Source of the DNA: Rehmannia glutinosa
Taxonomy: Eukaryota > Streptophyta > Magnoliopsida > Lamiales > Orobanchaceae
Direction of reading: 5' to 3'
Assembly: GCA_016081115.2 (NCBI GenBank)
Contig: JABTTQ020002837.1
Span: forward strand, 558,001-622,000
DNA length: 64,000 nt
A model generated the notes under the pieces. That model was not told where the DNA came from and did no database searches. It saw only the letters and a program-made list of their open reading frames with translations. A program made the position numbers and the translations under genes. Below, piece after piece: positions 1 through 11,509 of the stretch. How positions within the stretch are numbered: the stretch's first letter is position 1; each line of letters opens with the position of its first letter.

Positions 1-59
1 AAACAAACGGTTCACCTATTGTAGCAGGTGGAAACCGATTAAAATTAATAAAAATGAAG

Positions 60-160
60 AATAAAAAACCTTTTGGGTACCAAAAGCGAAAAGATGGTAA
101 ATTTTGGGTATCAAAAGCGAAAAGATGGTAAATTTTGGGTATCAAAAATAAACATGATTT
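60..160. repeat. Short direct repeats of a GGGTAYCAAAAGYG motif
   Basis: About 36-bp units built on GGGTAYCAAAAGYGAAAAG are repeated head to tail. The same units, in the same orientation, return at 885-1112 and end there in GTGAAATTATCCC. They look like the ends of a decayed transposon family, but the two blocks are not inverted relative to each other and I found no target duplication. Confidence 0.5.
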
Positions 161-884
161 TTTTTATACTTTTTTTTTTATAATTTTCAAAAATTGATTC
201 AGTTTGAAAGAGTAGTCACGTTTATATATCAAATATATATATATATATATTAATAAAATAAAAAATTTAATTTTTCTTTTTTCTTCTCTTCCACTTCGTC
301 CTCCCTGTTTCATATTTTTCCCATTTTCTTCACCCAGCAATCGAAAACCTCTTTTAATTTGATTTTGGAATTTTATGGAGTCCTAAATAAAAAAAATCAA
401 AGCACTTTTTAAAACTTCGAAATATGTTTTAAAAAATTCTGGATTTTTTTTAAAAATTATCAGATTTTAATATCCAATTATGGAATAATTTTAAGACTTT
501 TAAATAAATTTTTGATTTTTTCAAAACAAATTTCAATATTTTCGTTAATTTTTATATTTTTTAAATAGTTTTTTAGCTTTTTAAAAAAAATCAATGTTTT
601 TACCCTTTTGGGATTTTTTAAGTCAATCAAATTTTTTGGTTAATTTTTTCAAAATATTATAGTTTACAGTTTTTAATCCATTTTTCAGAATTTTAGAAAA
701 TTTCCAGATTTTTAATTTTATATTGAATTTATTTTTTTAAGTAGTTGTCAGATTTTTAACACAACTTTTAGTTCTTTAAACAATATTTTAGATTTTTAAA
801 ACATCATTTATTTTTGAAAATAACTTTTTGGAAATAATATTGAGTTTTTTTAGTTTAGAATTTAAAATATTTTAAATAATTTTG
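161..884. other. AT-rich stretch, no gene
   Basis: Very AT-rich DNA full of short T and A runs. No open reading frame of note, no RNA gene and no recognisable transposon end. Confidence 0.6.
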
Positions 885-1112
885 GGTACCAAAATAGAAA
901 ATGTGGTAAATTTTGGGTATCAAAAGTGAAATTATCCCTAACTTTTTACTGCGCAACGGGTTAGTTAGCCGTCGATTTTGGATGGAAAAATAACGGCATG
1001 TAGTGAAAGTGACTAATGTCTGAAACTTAGGGTACCAAAATTGATTAACTGGGAACATTGGGTACCAAAAGCGAAAAGGTGGTAAACTTTGGGTATCAAA
1101 AGTGAAATTATC
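885..1112. repeat. Second block of GGGTAYCAAAAG repeats
   Basis: Two copies of the motif seen at 60-160 (around 885-940 and 1031-1112) flank about 90 bp of unrelated sequence. Each ends in AAATTATCCC, a tail like that of the abundant MITE family of this window. Confidence 0.5.
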
Positions 1113-1113
1113 C

Positions 1114-1621
1114 CTTACGTTAATTACAAAAAGACTCAGTTATCTTTCAAGTTACAAATATCTTTTTACATTTGTTTCTCATTTACATATTGCACACTTG
1201 AGGTCGGTTTGATGGTGTATTTGTTAGATAAATAAGGGGTGTTTGTAAAACTTTAAGGGATAAATGCAAGGGATAATTACAAAAACACCCCAAGGTTTGG
1301 GCTAATTACAAAAAAATCCAGAGATATTTCAAAATTACAAAAAGCCCCATCAGGTTTGATTTTATCTTAAATTTAAGGGGTTAACTGTAATATTTTTACA
1401 AATATCAGGGTGGTTTTTGAAATATTTTTGGCTTATGAAGGGGAAAATATAAGCAGAATCAAACCTTAAGGGTTTTTTTGTAATTTTCAAAAATATCTGG
1501 GTTTTTTATAAGTAGCCCAAACCTCAGGGGTTTTTATGTAATTATCCCTAAATGTAATTTGAAGGATGGTTGAAGTTTCTGTAATTAGGCTAAACTTTAG
1601 GGGTAGTTTTTGTAATTATTC
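1114..1621. mobile_element. Mutator-type MITE interrupted by a second MITE
   Basis: The outer parts (1114-1260 and 1558-1621) form a fold-back of the 'TTATCTTTCAA' subfamily: left TTAATTACAAAAA, right TTTTTGTAATTATTCC. A second MITE (1270-1548) has inserted in its middle, and the two halves pair once that insert is removed. No clear target duplication remains for the outer copy. Confidence 0.65.
1270..1548. mobile_element. Mutator-type MITE with 9-bp target duplication
   Basis: A fold-back of 279 bp with ends GGGATAATTAC and GTAATTATCCC. The flanks are TAAATGCAA (1261-1269) and TAAATGTAA (1549-1557), a 9-bp duplication with one mismatch, as expected for Mutator-superfamily insertions. It lies inside another MITE of the same superfamily. 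Confidence 0.8.
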
Positions 1622-1905
1622 CTTCAAATAATCTGCAAAACCTTTGCAGAGGGCCAGAGCATAATTGAAATGGGCCAATCATGGAACAAATCCAAGTTAT
1701 TGGGAGGGGAATGAACAGAGTAAGGGGTTACAGACTTACTGTATCAAGAAACAGACAAATTGGAAAATTGGTGTGTTCATCAAAATGCCATTACACAATA
1801 AAAACCTTGAAAGCTTTTTCAATTTATATTAATCAGCAAAAATTTTAAAATGTTTTAAAATTTAGCAGACACGAGATATCAATATAAGGGTATTTTATAG
1901 AAAAA

Positions 1906-2149
1906 GGGATAATTACAAAAACTCCCTGAGGTTTTTGAAAATAGAAAAAAAAACGTTGGGGTTTGAATACGTCTTACATTTTCCCAGGGAAAAAAATATT
2001 TTAAAAAACCCCTGATATGTCTGGAAGTAGTATAATTGCTCCCTTAAATGTAAGACATGATCGAATCTGATGGGTCTTTTTGTAATTTTGTGACATCTCT
2101 ATTTTCTTATAATTAGCTCAAACTTCAGGAGGTCTTTTGTAATTATCCC
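1906..2149. mobile_element. Mutator-type MITE
   Basis: Same family: starts GGGATAATTAC, ends GTAATTATCCC, and folds back along its length. The flanks are A-rich (TAGAAAAA and TAAAAAAA), so a duplication is plausible but not decisive. Confidence 0.75.
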
Positions 2150-2229
2150 TAAAAAAATTTATGTGAAGCATGCCAATTTTTGTTAAGCTACTTTGACTAT
2201 CAGTAAATCATCAATCATGTCTCCATAAG

Positions 2230-2590
2230 TGTTGGGGCAAAAACGAAATTTAATTATTAAATATATAGTTTGATGTATATTATGATTAATATTAATTGCC
2301 CAATGGGCTATTAATGGAATAACCCGGCTCAAAGGAGTCCGAGACTGGCACATAGGCCGGTTTCTCCTACACGCCCCACGAGGTACATTGCCCGGTATAA
2401 AAAGATACATCCTATTCATTTGTAAGTTATTTAACTCATAATTACTCATATGCATTTAATTCACTTGAGCGTCGAATGAGCCTCCACGGGCACCCCCTAG
2501 GGACCTCCTAACGTTTGCTTGTATGCAGACAAGTTCCCAATCGAAGGAATTCCAGCTCTCGGAGAAAACCGGAGAAAAAGACTTGAAGGT
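2230..2590 (+). mobile_element. LTR-like fragment (retrotransposon)
   Basis: Begins TGTTGGGGC, has a TATA-like TATAAAAAG near 2396, then CACTTGAGCGTCGAATGAG and a C-rich block with CCCCCTAGGG. That arrangement resembles the promoter and R region of plant Gypsy LTRs. I cannot fix the right end or a target duplication, so it may be truncated. Confidence 0.5.
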
Positions 2591-3500
2591 TCCCCCTTGG
2601 GAAGAAAAACTTATTCAGAAATCGAACTTTAAGTGATCTGCCCTACAAAACAGCATCAATAAGAAAGAAAATTAAGAAGTTCATCTTATCTCTAAGCTCT
2701 TTATTATCTATCTGTTAGCAAAGACATCATCTCTAGATGCAAAACATTGTTTTTTACCTTGTCCTCTAATGTGTATACAACCTTAAAATAGCTTATAAGA
2801 TAAATGGTAGACATAAGTTTAAGTTACACAAACATCCTTATAAGTGAGACATTTGAACTATTAGTGCTAAAGAACTATATGCTTTTCAATTTTCTCCCGC
2901 TTTTGCAATATTCAAAAGTGACTAGTACAAAATGAGCAAACTTCACACAATTATGCAACCCCAAGATGAAAATAAGTGCACTTCAATTTAAAATGGACAA
3001 AAACTAAAATTTTAGTTGAGTCAAAAATATGAAAATTGTAATGAGGTATAATATTATTAATATTTTTCACGTGATAGACTTTTTGATTTAGTCAAATTTA
3101 CTTTGATATGAGACAAATTCCGACAATCTATATGATCGTATTTGCTCGAATACTAAAGAATGGAACTACTTTGAAAGAAAAAACGAAATTGTTCAATATG
3201 AAACCGAGATATTAAACGTTGAATACAGACAAAACATAAAAGTGTTTTAGAAAAAAAAACGTATAGGTTGACTAAATTGGGGTAGGTGCACAAATCCGAA
3301 ATACAGAAATGAAAATGAAATTGAAAGAAAGAAAAAGTTATATTTTTTAATTCGGATGCAGATCAGTGTGACCAATAACTTTAACTTGCTTAGATTGTAA
3401 TCCAAAAAGGAAAGAGCTAACTCGAGTTAAAAAGTAACTCTAGTTAAGCTAAAATGAAGGATTAACCAGAGTTAAATCCAACTCTAGTTAGGGTTAAATC
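2591..3500. other. Intergenic, upstream of the DnaJ gene
   Basis: AT-rich sequence with repeated AACTCGAGTTAAA / AACTCTAGTTA motifs at about 3420-3500. No gene or transposon end recognised. Confidence 0.5.
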
Positions 3501-3510
3501 AAAATTTTGA

Positions 3511-3520
3511 TATATAAAAA
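3511..3520 (+). promoter_or_regulatory. Probable TATA box of the DnaJ gene
   Basis: ATATATAAAA lies about 180 bp before the first 5'-UTR splice donor. Transcription would start near 3545, just before a pyrimidine-rich leader. This is inferred from position and consensus only. Confidence 0.45.
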
Positions 3521-3702
3521 TGTGATGAACCCTTGAATAGTCTCCACCTTTATTTTCCCAATTTCAGGTTAAAGCATTTCAGATTTCTCATTTCTCATTT
3601 CTGTTTGGGGTTTATTGAGAAATCCCTCATTTCAATTTGGTGGGAAATACAAAGAAAAACCCCAAATTCGAACTCCAGCTGATTCAAAACCTCAATTGCA
3701 AG

Positions 3703-5770
3703 GTAATTTTTACGTCTCTCTTTCTGTTTTATTTTTGCATTTCTACGTCGAAGTTGTAATATTGATACTGGTTTTTAATCTGTGAGTGGAATTAACTTTT
3801 GTTGTGTGTTCAATCATACAGATCCATTGCTAGCGCTCTGTTTTTTAGAATTTTAATTTGAGTTTTGTTTCTGATTTCAGAGTTTTAACTGGTTTTTGAT
3901 TGTTTTGCACTCGTTTTAGTTGCTTGAATTGATAACTTTTTTTTTTTTCGTTTACTGGGATGAAGTTTATGCTGTGATTAGGGTTTTTGCCGAAGAATTT
4001 ACTGATGGGGGTGTTAATGAGCTTTTTTATTTTTTTTATTTTTTTTCTGTTTGCTACGCTTAAGTAATCTTTTGCAGACTTCCTTTTTTTTTTTTTTTAC
4101 TTGCATTGTCTTTTTATGTGGTCGTTGATGCTAATGGAATTTAAATTGAATTTAGATGTGCTTGGCTGCACAGTCTCTGAGTTCTCAGTTTCATGTTCTT
4201 GCAATGTTTTAACTCAGAATGTTCATTTACTTGTAAACTTGATCGATTCACGGGTAAAATTTTAAACTTTTTTGAGTCGACCGTTATCGACACGTGTTCA
4301 AAACAGGTTACCGTTTTAACTGTTTGGGTCGACCGTTATCGACATGTGTTCGATACAGGTCATCGTTTTTGGCTGTTTGGGTTGACCGTTGTCAACACGT
4401 GTCCGGAACAGGTTATTACGTTTTTTTAACCGGTAACCAAGAGATGTTTCGGAATGAGCTACAAGTAATGTCATGTATATTTAAGTTTATGTAAAATGTA
4501 AAAGTTTCAGAAGTAAATGTGAAATACTCGATCAACTCCATTGTTAGTAATCCTCTTTCTTTTTTAGAATGCTGCTAAATTAATATTACTAAAATGAGAA
4601 TTTTCCTTGACCAGGCGTTATTGTTAAAATATATATAAAAAAACTAAGTTTTGACTGTCATCTGAAACTCGGCGCTAATTTCAATATTGGGATGGTGTGA
4701 CTAACGTATAAGCTATTGGCAAAACAGAAGTTAATAAAAGAAGACTTTATACATTTACCACTAAAAACCTAATAGAACCATTTGTTCTGGATCAAATGGT
4801 TCAACTGTGGATTTGAGTTGGCTAAATATGGAATGAACAAGTTCCTAAGTTCTGAACTTTTTCTTCCTTTTTTTGAAAGAAAAATAAATATTTTTAGACT
4901 TTGGGTTTTAATCTAATCCAATCCATACTGAGGAGTGGTGGTGGGCTTTACTTTTACCAGTTCAACTGCCGGTTGAACTGTGTTTATAATCATTGTCTTC
5001 TGGTGCAGCAGTATGGTACATGGACCAGAATCTGTATATGATGATTTATGAATGTGCATTTGGTTAAGTCATTTTTCAGAAGTTGAGATGATATATGGTG
5101 TTTCAGTGTTTTAAAGATGGGTTTAAATTTATGTATGTTCACTCTATACGAATTAATGCTGGGATGGCTTTACATTTCTCTGTTTGAGTTTTGCTGTTTC
5201 TTTCTTTCTTTCTTTAGTGGGCTTGTCCCGATCTATCAGTATAACTTAATTTTTGATTTGATGGACCTTTGAGGATATCTATGTATTTTGGATTTTGAAA
5301 CCATGAGACTAAATTGTGCTGTCACAACGCAAATATAAGAGTGCATTTTTTACGCAATATTATAAGATCTACTAACTATAAATATATATTACTATTTTCC
5401 AATGTGCAAGTTATACTAGTTCAGGATTTTGTTATTAGTTGCTAATAAAGTTAATTTTAGGTGAATTTTTAGAGCAAAGCCATAAATAATAAAGAACTTG
5501 TATATTTAGATTCATGCATTCCCTCTAACATAAAATGACACTCGTATTTCATGTTTTTTTACCCGTATTGTTATTATTTTACTTAGGGTTCCATAATATA
5601 TTTGTCTTCAAGTGATCAATTTTGTCAACTAATTGTTTTGCACTAGTATTTACATCAAGACTGTACCATTAGGCATTAACAATATCTGTATTTCCATTTG
5701 GATATTTTTCTGTATTCAGTTCTTATCTAATCAACTCTATTGATCTTTTTTTCCCCCCTTCATAATTCAG
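3703..5770 (+). other. Intron in the 5' UTR of the DnaJ gene
   Basis: The leader exon (about 3545-3702) ends CAAG at a GTAATTTT donor, and the acceptor is a pyrimidine tract ending AATTCAG at 5770. The second exon runs from 5771 into the start codon at 5884. The intron is 2068 bp and T-rich. Large leader introns are common in plant genes and often affect expression; here the splice sites are the only direct evidence. Confidence 0.6.
4276..4430 (+). repeat. Three tandem 52-bp repeats carrying G-box cores
   Basis: Units start at 4276, 4328 and 4381. Each contains GTCGACCGTTATCGAC (a small hairpin) followed by ACACGTGT or a variant, then ACAGGT and CGTTTT. Units 1 and 3 keep the palindromic ACGTGT core; unit 2 reads ACATGTGT. 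They lie inside the 5'-UTR intron of the DnaJ gene. Confidence 0.8.
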
Positions 5771-5883
5771 GTACTCAACGATTAAGATTTAAGAGGATCC
5801 CTGTTCCATAGAGATCCTTACTATTCAGCAAAATACCTCGTGTTTGTAATTATTCTTGTGATATTGATAGTAAAGATTTGAAT

Positions 5884-8046
5884 ATGGAGTGCAATAGAGA
5901 TGAGGCCATCAGAGCAAAATCTATCGCCGAGGGCAAGTTAGAGAAAAAGGATTACGTCGGTGCGAAAAAATTCGCCTTGAAAGCACAAACTCTGTATCCT
6001 GGGCTGGATGGTATTTCCCAGCTCTTGACAACACTCGACGTGTACGTCTCCGCTCAGAATAAGATAAGCGGGGAAGTCGATTGGTACGGAGTGCTCGGTG
6101 TGAATCCCACAGCCGACGACGAAACAATAAAAAAACAGTACCGAAAGTTGGCTCTAATGTTGCACCCTGATAAAAATAGCTCCATTGGTGCAGATGGCGC
6201 GTTTAAACTCATTTCTGAGGCCTGGAGTTTGCTCTCGGATAAGGTGAAGAGGTTCGCCTATAACCAAAGCAGGGGCTATAGAAGTTTCGTTCCTACACAA
6301 ACTTGTGCTCCACCCGCACATACTGGCGGTCCATCAGTGCGTACTGGTGGTCCATCGGGACATACTACTGGTGGTCCACCTGGACCATCCACGGAGAATC
6401 AATTTTTCAATTTCGGAACAAGGAAAACCTCGGCTCCGAAATCCCAGAAAAAAAGTGCGAACGTGCCGTCTAAACCGTCTCCTGCTCCATACACTCAAAG
6501 AACCGATACTTTTTGGACTATCTGCAATCGGTGCGATATGCAGTACGAGTATCTTAAGAAATATCTCAACAACGCTCTTCGTTGTCCCAATTGTCATCAG
6601 CCGTTTATGGCTTTAGAGATACCTCGACCGATCAGTTTGTCCAAATCGCACAAACCGAATCCCTGGCCGCCACAGAATAACTCGAGCAATAGTAGAACTA
6701 CTCCAACTGCTAATAATCATCCAGGAAGAAATGTTTCGGATGCTCACAAATCGAGCACGGGACACACACGTCCAGATTCTTCTACGTATGCTACCCATCA
6801 GCGGGGTCCACTCTCTGGCACAGCTAGTGTTGATGGCAAAAATCCTTCTATGGCGACAAAAACAGCCAATTCGTTTCAGCAGGCACAGGATAAATTGAAG
6901 AGAGCATATCCTGAATCAAATGCCTCTTCTGGGATGGATGGATCTGTTAAAAAGAGAAAAGTGGATGATTACGGTAGCATATACGAGACGAACAATAATG
7001 TGCCCCAGGGAAATGGTGGTGGTTTCGGAAGTGCAGGTTCATCTGGATCGAGGATTTACGGGTTTTCTGGCAATTACCGTCAACCAGACAGTTCTAGAGA
7101 GCTAACACCCGTTGAAATGCGAAAGTTGCTGATGGAAAGGGCTCAAAAGGAGATTTTAAAGAATCTCAATGAGTCGGCTTCAGAGAGCGCAGCTAAGGCT
7201 GTTGATAAAGAGAAAGAGAAAACGAAAGAAAGAAACAAAGTGAGACAGAGAAATAGAAATGGGCTAGCAGAGCAAGCAGAAAAGCATCGGGCGAGCAATT
7301 CTGATGAAGAAAATCCTGCGACAGTGACGATGAAGGTTCCAGATCCTGATTTTTACGATTTCGACCAGGATCGAACCGAAAATTCGTTTGCGGATAACGA
7401 GGTTTGGTCTGCTTATGACAATGACGATGGCATGCCCCGTTTTTACGCGCTGATTCATAAGGTGATTTCTCAAAATCCCTTCAAGTTAAAAATCAGTTGG
7501 CTCAACTCGAAAACGAACACCGAATTCAGCACGATCGACTGGGTGGGCTCGGGGTTCTACAAAACGTGTGGCGAATTCAGGGTGGGCAAGCATGAGACGT
7601 GCAAGTTCATCAATGCATTCTCTCAGAGGGTAAATTGGTCAAAGAACCCACGAGGGATCGTTCTGATACTCCCCCAAAAGGGCGATGTTTGGGCGATGTA
7701 CAAAAATTGGGCGCCCGATTGGAACGAGCGAACGCCTGATGAGGTTATACATAAGTATGACATGGTGATGGTGGTTGATGACTATAGCGAGGAAAACGGC
7801 GTGTCTGTTGCTCCTCTTGTTAAGGTAGTTGGTTTTAGGACAGTGTTTTGTCCGAATTTGGAAACAAAGGGGATTAGGAGGGTACCGAGAGAAGAAATGT
7901 TTCGATTTTCACATTTGGTCCCACACCACTCGCTCACGAGCCAAGAAGCTCCAAATGCCCCGAACGGATGCTTGGAGCTCGATCCAGCTGCTACACCATT
8001 GGAATTCCTTCAGATGAATATTGAGGAAGAAAAACAGACTTCTTAA
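5884..8046 (+). CDS. DnaJ (J-domain) protein with C-terminal DUF3444
   Basis: A 720-residue single-exon reading frame; the start ATG at 5884 opens MECNRDEAIRAKSIAEGK. Residues about 66-126 form a J domain with the HPD motif at 94-96, which in J proteins stimulates Hsp70 ATPase activity. A GGPS/GGPP-rich linker follows, then a putative zinc ribbon with Cys pairs at 214/217 and 234/237, a basic KKRK patch near 356 (possible nuclear signal), a charged KEKEKTKERNK region, and DUF3444 from about 484 to 690. This domain order is typical of a plant-specific J-protein family of 600-1000 residues, so the length is normal. The substrate is unknown. The gene has one intron in the leader and one starting just after the stop codon. 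Confidence 0.93.
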   Translation: MECNRDEAIRAKSIAEGKLEKKDYVGAKKFALKAQTLYPGLDGISQLLTTLDVYVSAQNKISGEVDWYGVLGVNPTADDETIKKQYRKLALMLHPDKNSSIGADGAFKLISEAWSLLSDKVKRFAYNQSRGYRSFVPTQTCAPPAHTGGPSVRTGGPSGHTTGGPPGPSTENQFFNFGTRKTSAPKSQKKSANVPSKPSPAPYTQRTDTFWTICNRCDMQYEYLKKYLNNALRCPNCHQPFMALEIPRPISLSKSHKPNPWPPQNNSSNSRTTPTANNHPGRNVSDAHKSSTGHTRPDSSTYATHQRGPLSGTASVDGKNPSMATKTANSFQQAQDKLKRAYPESNASSGMDGSVKKRKVDDYGSIYETNNNVPQGNGGGFGSAGSSGSRIYGFSGNYRQPDSSRELTPVEMRKLLMERAQKEILKNLNESASESAAKAVDKEKEKTKERNKVRQRNRNGLAEQAEKHRASNSDEENPATVTMKVPDPDFYDFDQDRTENSFADNEVWSAYDNDDGMPRFYALIHKVISQNPFKLKISWLNSKTNTEFSTIDWVGSGFYKTCGEFRVGKHETCKFINAFSQRVNWSKNPRGIVLILPQKGDVWAMYKNWAPDWNERTPDEVIHKYDMVMVVDDYSEENGVSVAPLVKVVGFRTVFCPNLETKGIRRVPREEMFRFSHLVPHHSLTSQEAPNAPNGCLELDPAATPLEFLQMNIEEEKQTS

Positions 8047-8047
8047 G

Positions 8048-8519
8048 GTAGCCAACATTCAGTATATTAATGATTAGGGATAATTACATTAACACCCCTG
8101 AAGTTTGGGCTAACTAAAAAAACCTAGAGAAGTTTCAAACATACAAAAAGAAAAAAAACCTCACGTTTGATTCTGTTCTAAATTCAGGGGGGTAATTGTA
8201 ATATTTTTATAAACGTCATGGGGGTTTTTGAAATATTTTTTGGAGAAAATGTAAGACGCAAGAGGTTTTTTGCAATTTGCAATAACCTCTGGGTTTTTGT
8301 AGTTAGCCCGACCTCATTTTTTTTTTTTTTTGTAATTATCCCTTTCGAATAATAAATTTTATTAGATGCACATATGGCGCACATGTTTATTGAATTCGGA
8401 TTGTGCAAGTGACGTGCATGATTATCGCATTTTTTGATTTCTGATGCTTTGGAGTTAAATTTGGCGAAAGTTGGTGTTAATTTAATTTTCTCTTCTTTTT
8501 TTTTTGTTGTTGTTGTCAG
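8048..8519 (+). other. Probable 3'-UTR intron of the DnaJ gene
   Basis: The stop codon TAA (8044-8046) is followed by one G and then a GTAGCC donor. A T-rich tract ending TTGTTGTCAG gives an acceptor at 8519. The junction would be 1 nt after the stop, too close to trigger nonsense-mediated decay by the usual 50-nt rule. A MITE (8077-8342) fills most of the intron. Inferred from splice consensus only. Confidence 0.4.
8077..8342. mobile_element. Mutator-type MITE just downstream of the DnaJ stop codon
   Basis: Starts GGGATAATTACA, ends GTAATTATCCC, with paired arms carrying the usual TTTGGGCTAA / TTAGCCCGA segments. No matching flanks were seen, so the copy is probably old. It starts 31 bp after the stop codon. 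Confidence 0.75.
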
Positions 8520-9177
8520 GAGATGGGACGGAAGGCACGTAGGCGTTGTAATCCTCGAGTTTTTTAAATGGAGGATAGCTGAAAAGATGATCAGTAGGCA
8601 GTTTTAGATGCCAATATTTTGAGGTTTGTACATCTTTTGTTGTGCTGGTTCTGATTTTGCTGTCTGGAAATCTTGGTAACTTATTTTGTTAGAGGACCAG
8701 CCTTAAAAAACTACACAGCTGTTAATAGTTTAAGAAAACCACAAGCTGTTGATAGACTGATAGTTCAAAAAAAGCTACAATCTGCTCTAAGTTTAGAAAA
8801 AATGTCAAAAATTAGCAACAGCCTATATTTTTGCATTTTGTGACATAGATATATTTTGGCTGTTTAATTTAATTTATGTCAAATTGAAATTTGGCTGTGC
8901 GCGTTCATGTGTTGGGTAAATAATTGGTTAATACTGTGTCTAATTTGATCATGTTTTTTTTTTTTTGAATTGCTTCTTACCTCTAATTTCAGCTTTTGGG
9001 TGAATATTTTCTTGTCTCTTTTTTTTGTTCTTGCAAAAACAAATGGAGAAATGTGTGTTTATATCTTTATCAATTTTCAATATGATTGTTTCTGAAGAAT
9101 GAGATGTATATGTATATTGAATATCTAAATAAATAAATTTATGTATGTACATGTGTATTTGTTGCTTATAAAACAAA

Positions 9178-9411
9178 GGGATACTTACAAAAACACTCCT
9201 GAGGTTTAGCCTACAAAAAAACCTAGTTATCTTTCAAAGTTACAGTTATCCCCTTTGACATTTGGCTATCTTACAGATCACCCCTCAAGAGGGTGTATTT
9301 GTTAGATAAATACAAACTTCATGGGGCAAATATAAGGGTATTTGTAATTTTGAGAGCTTGTTGGAGTTTTTGGTAATTAGGCTAAAACTCAGGTGTGTTT
9401 TTGTAATTATA
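9178..9411. mobile_element. Mutator-type MITE (TTATCTTTCAA subfamily)
   Basis: Starts GGGATACTTACAAAAACAC and ends TTTTTGTAATTATA, with internal arms that pair (CTTACAGATCACCCCTCAA and its partner). The right end has lost the terminal CCC, and no target duplication is clear. Confidence 0.65.
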
Positions 9412-9447
9412 TGATAATGATGCCTTCTGAAATTATTAGGTTGGACG

Positions 9448-9570
9448 TAGGGGTGGCCAAATGGAACCTAAACCGGGTTTCAAACCGGAACCGTGTAGGC
9501 CGGTTCAGGTCCCAGTTCTTAGGTCTCAAAAACCGTGGAACCGGCGGTTTTAACCGTCGGTGGAACCGTT
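9448..9570. mobile_element. hAT-like MITE end (fragment)
   Basis: TAGGGGTGGCCAAATGGAAC matches the general form of plant hAT termini (TAGGGGTGGC). Repeated AACCGG / CCGGTT motifs follow. The opposite terminus was not located, so this is either a fragment or has a diverged end. Confidence 0.5.
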
Positions 9571-11221
9571 TTTTTAAGGTTAAAACCATTTATTTTGTTT
9601 TGGTGAATACATGCTAAAAGAAATGTTAAATGTTTATTATGATGTTTTATTTTCGTAACTACATGAGACACGTTTTAGACCGAATGTTGTAATAGAACTA
9701 CGTGAACTTTGATTCTTCTATACTCTAATATTATGTATAGATAGTTTAATATTATTATTAATGGTAAGTATAAAACTTTATTAAATATTAAGTCCAAGTC
9801 TTTTTCTTCTATACTCCAATTTGGACGTAATGCTATGTTCTATCTGCTTTTATATGTATTTGACCCTAAACGATTTTTTCAAATATATAGTCCATTATTC
9901 TTTTTTGGGATGTTCAATATATAGATTATTCTCTATATTTAATAGTATTTTTTCTATTTTTTCATTTACTATTGTAATCCTATTTAATATGCATTTTATA
10001 ATTTACACTATTCATTAAATAAGGGCAAATTAAGTAAATATTTTGTATAATTGTAGCTTTCAATATTTTTCTTAGCCAGTTTGAATTTACTAGACTATAT
10101 AATTGAGACGGTGAGAGTATCACTTATTTGTGGTTGACATACATTAAATTTTAAATAATTTCCTCAAGTTACTACAAAATAAGATAAAATGCTCATTTAT
10201 TCACCAAAATTTACTTGAAACACAATAGGCACTTATGTATTAAAAGAAAAGAAAAATATTCATTTATAGTCATCCATTTTACAAGAAGCATATATGATAT
10301 ATAGCTGTTCAACTATAAGAAAAATGCATGTGCTTTTCAGCTTTTCTAACATGTGAAGAGATAAAATAGGAGAAAGTGTAAGAAAAACAGTTGGCAGAAG
10401 TTGGAATTGGTAGTTGGGGTTGTGGAGCCAATTGCATTCTTTGAAAATGAATTAATTAACTAAATCCTTTGAAAAAATTCTCAAATTAATTGAAAATTGG
10501 TCTTTGATTTAGACCCAAATAAAGGTTTGAGAGGGGTGACAATTCTTGTTATATTCTATCCACATAATTTATGTTATTCATCTCAAATTTCTCAACCCGT
10601 GTTAGATTTTTCAACCTAATATGATCTGTTTATTATTCGTGTTTTTCGATTATGAACTAAAATGATTGTATATTTTAAAAACCTAAATAACCCGTACATT
10701 TATATGGATTGTATAAGTTAATTTTCATCCAAAAACTATATTTACATACATTTGATAATTTATTAACAACTTTAATCATAAATGACCCATAATGTTTAGT
10801 CATCGCAATGCTTAATTAGTTCATAATAAGTAATAACTACGCCATACTTTTTATAATTGCTTTACGTATTCCCTCAAAAAAAATAAAAAATAATTGCTTT
10901 ACGTATTGGGTAATTGTCTGAATAAAAAATCGATTTTTTATTCAGAATTTTAAGATTTGGGAAGCTTTACAAGGCCATGGGCCCATGGCCAATGGACCTT
11001 CTTCGGGAATGGCTTTCGGACACCATGAGATCAATTCAAGTCAAATGAAAGTTGCAAAGATGAGCCCAATGATAAGCCCAATGGGCTAATCTTACAAATG
11101 TATATATGTATCTTGTCTAGTGAGCACCTCAAAATTAATGTATTCTATTTTTATTTTATTTCACCTAATATGTACATAATGCAATAAATCATTCAAAAAG
11201 TAGACCTTGCACTATATATAT
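9571..11221. other. AT-rich intergenic DNA
   Basis: No coding region recognised. A short duplication (ATAATTGCTTTACGTATT-like, about 10855-10905) and scattered AT runs are the only structure seen. Confidence 0.6.
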
Positions 11222-11230
11222 TAAGTTAAA

Positions 11231-11500
11231 GGGATAATTACAAAAACACCCCTGAGGTTTGGGTTAATTACAAAAAAAACCCAGACATGTTTCAAAATTA
11301 CAAAAAAAAACCTTCAGGTTTCGTTTTGTCGACTGTAATATTTTTGTAAATGTTCTTTTTTTTTTGAAATGTTGTCGAAAATCACCGGGAAAAATATAAG
11401 ACGGAATCAAACCTCAAGGGTTTTTTTTGTAATTTGCAAAGAAGTCTGGATTTTTTTTTGTATTTATCCCAAATCTTAGGGGTGTTTTTGTAATTATCCC
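11231..11500. mobile_element. Mutator-type MITE with exact 9-bp target duplication
   Basis: A 270-bp fold-back with ends GGGATAATTAC and GTAATTATCCC, flanked by TAAGTTAAA at 11222-11230 and again at 11501-11509. The perfect 9-bp repeat is the clearest support in the window for assigning this family to Mutator. Confidence 0.9.
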
Positions 11501-11509
11501 TAAGTTAAA

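Noticed and set aside
4193..4494. Short plus-strand frames over the 52-bp repeats
   Set aside because: They are by-products of the repeat in a T-rich intron; no coding signature.
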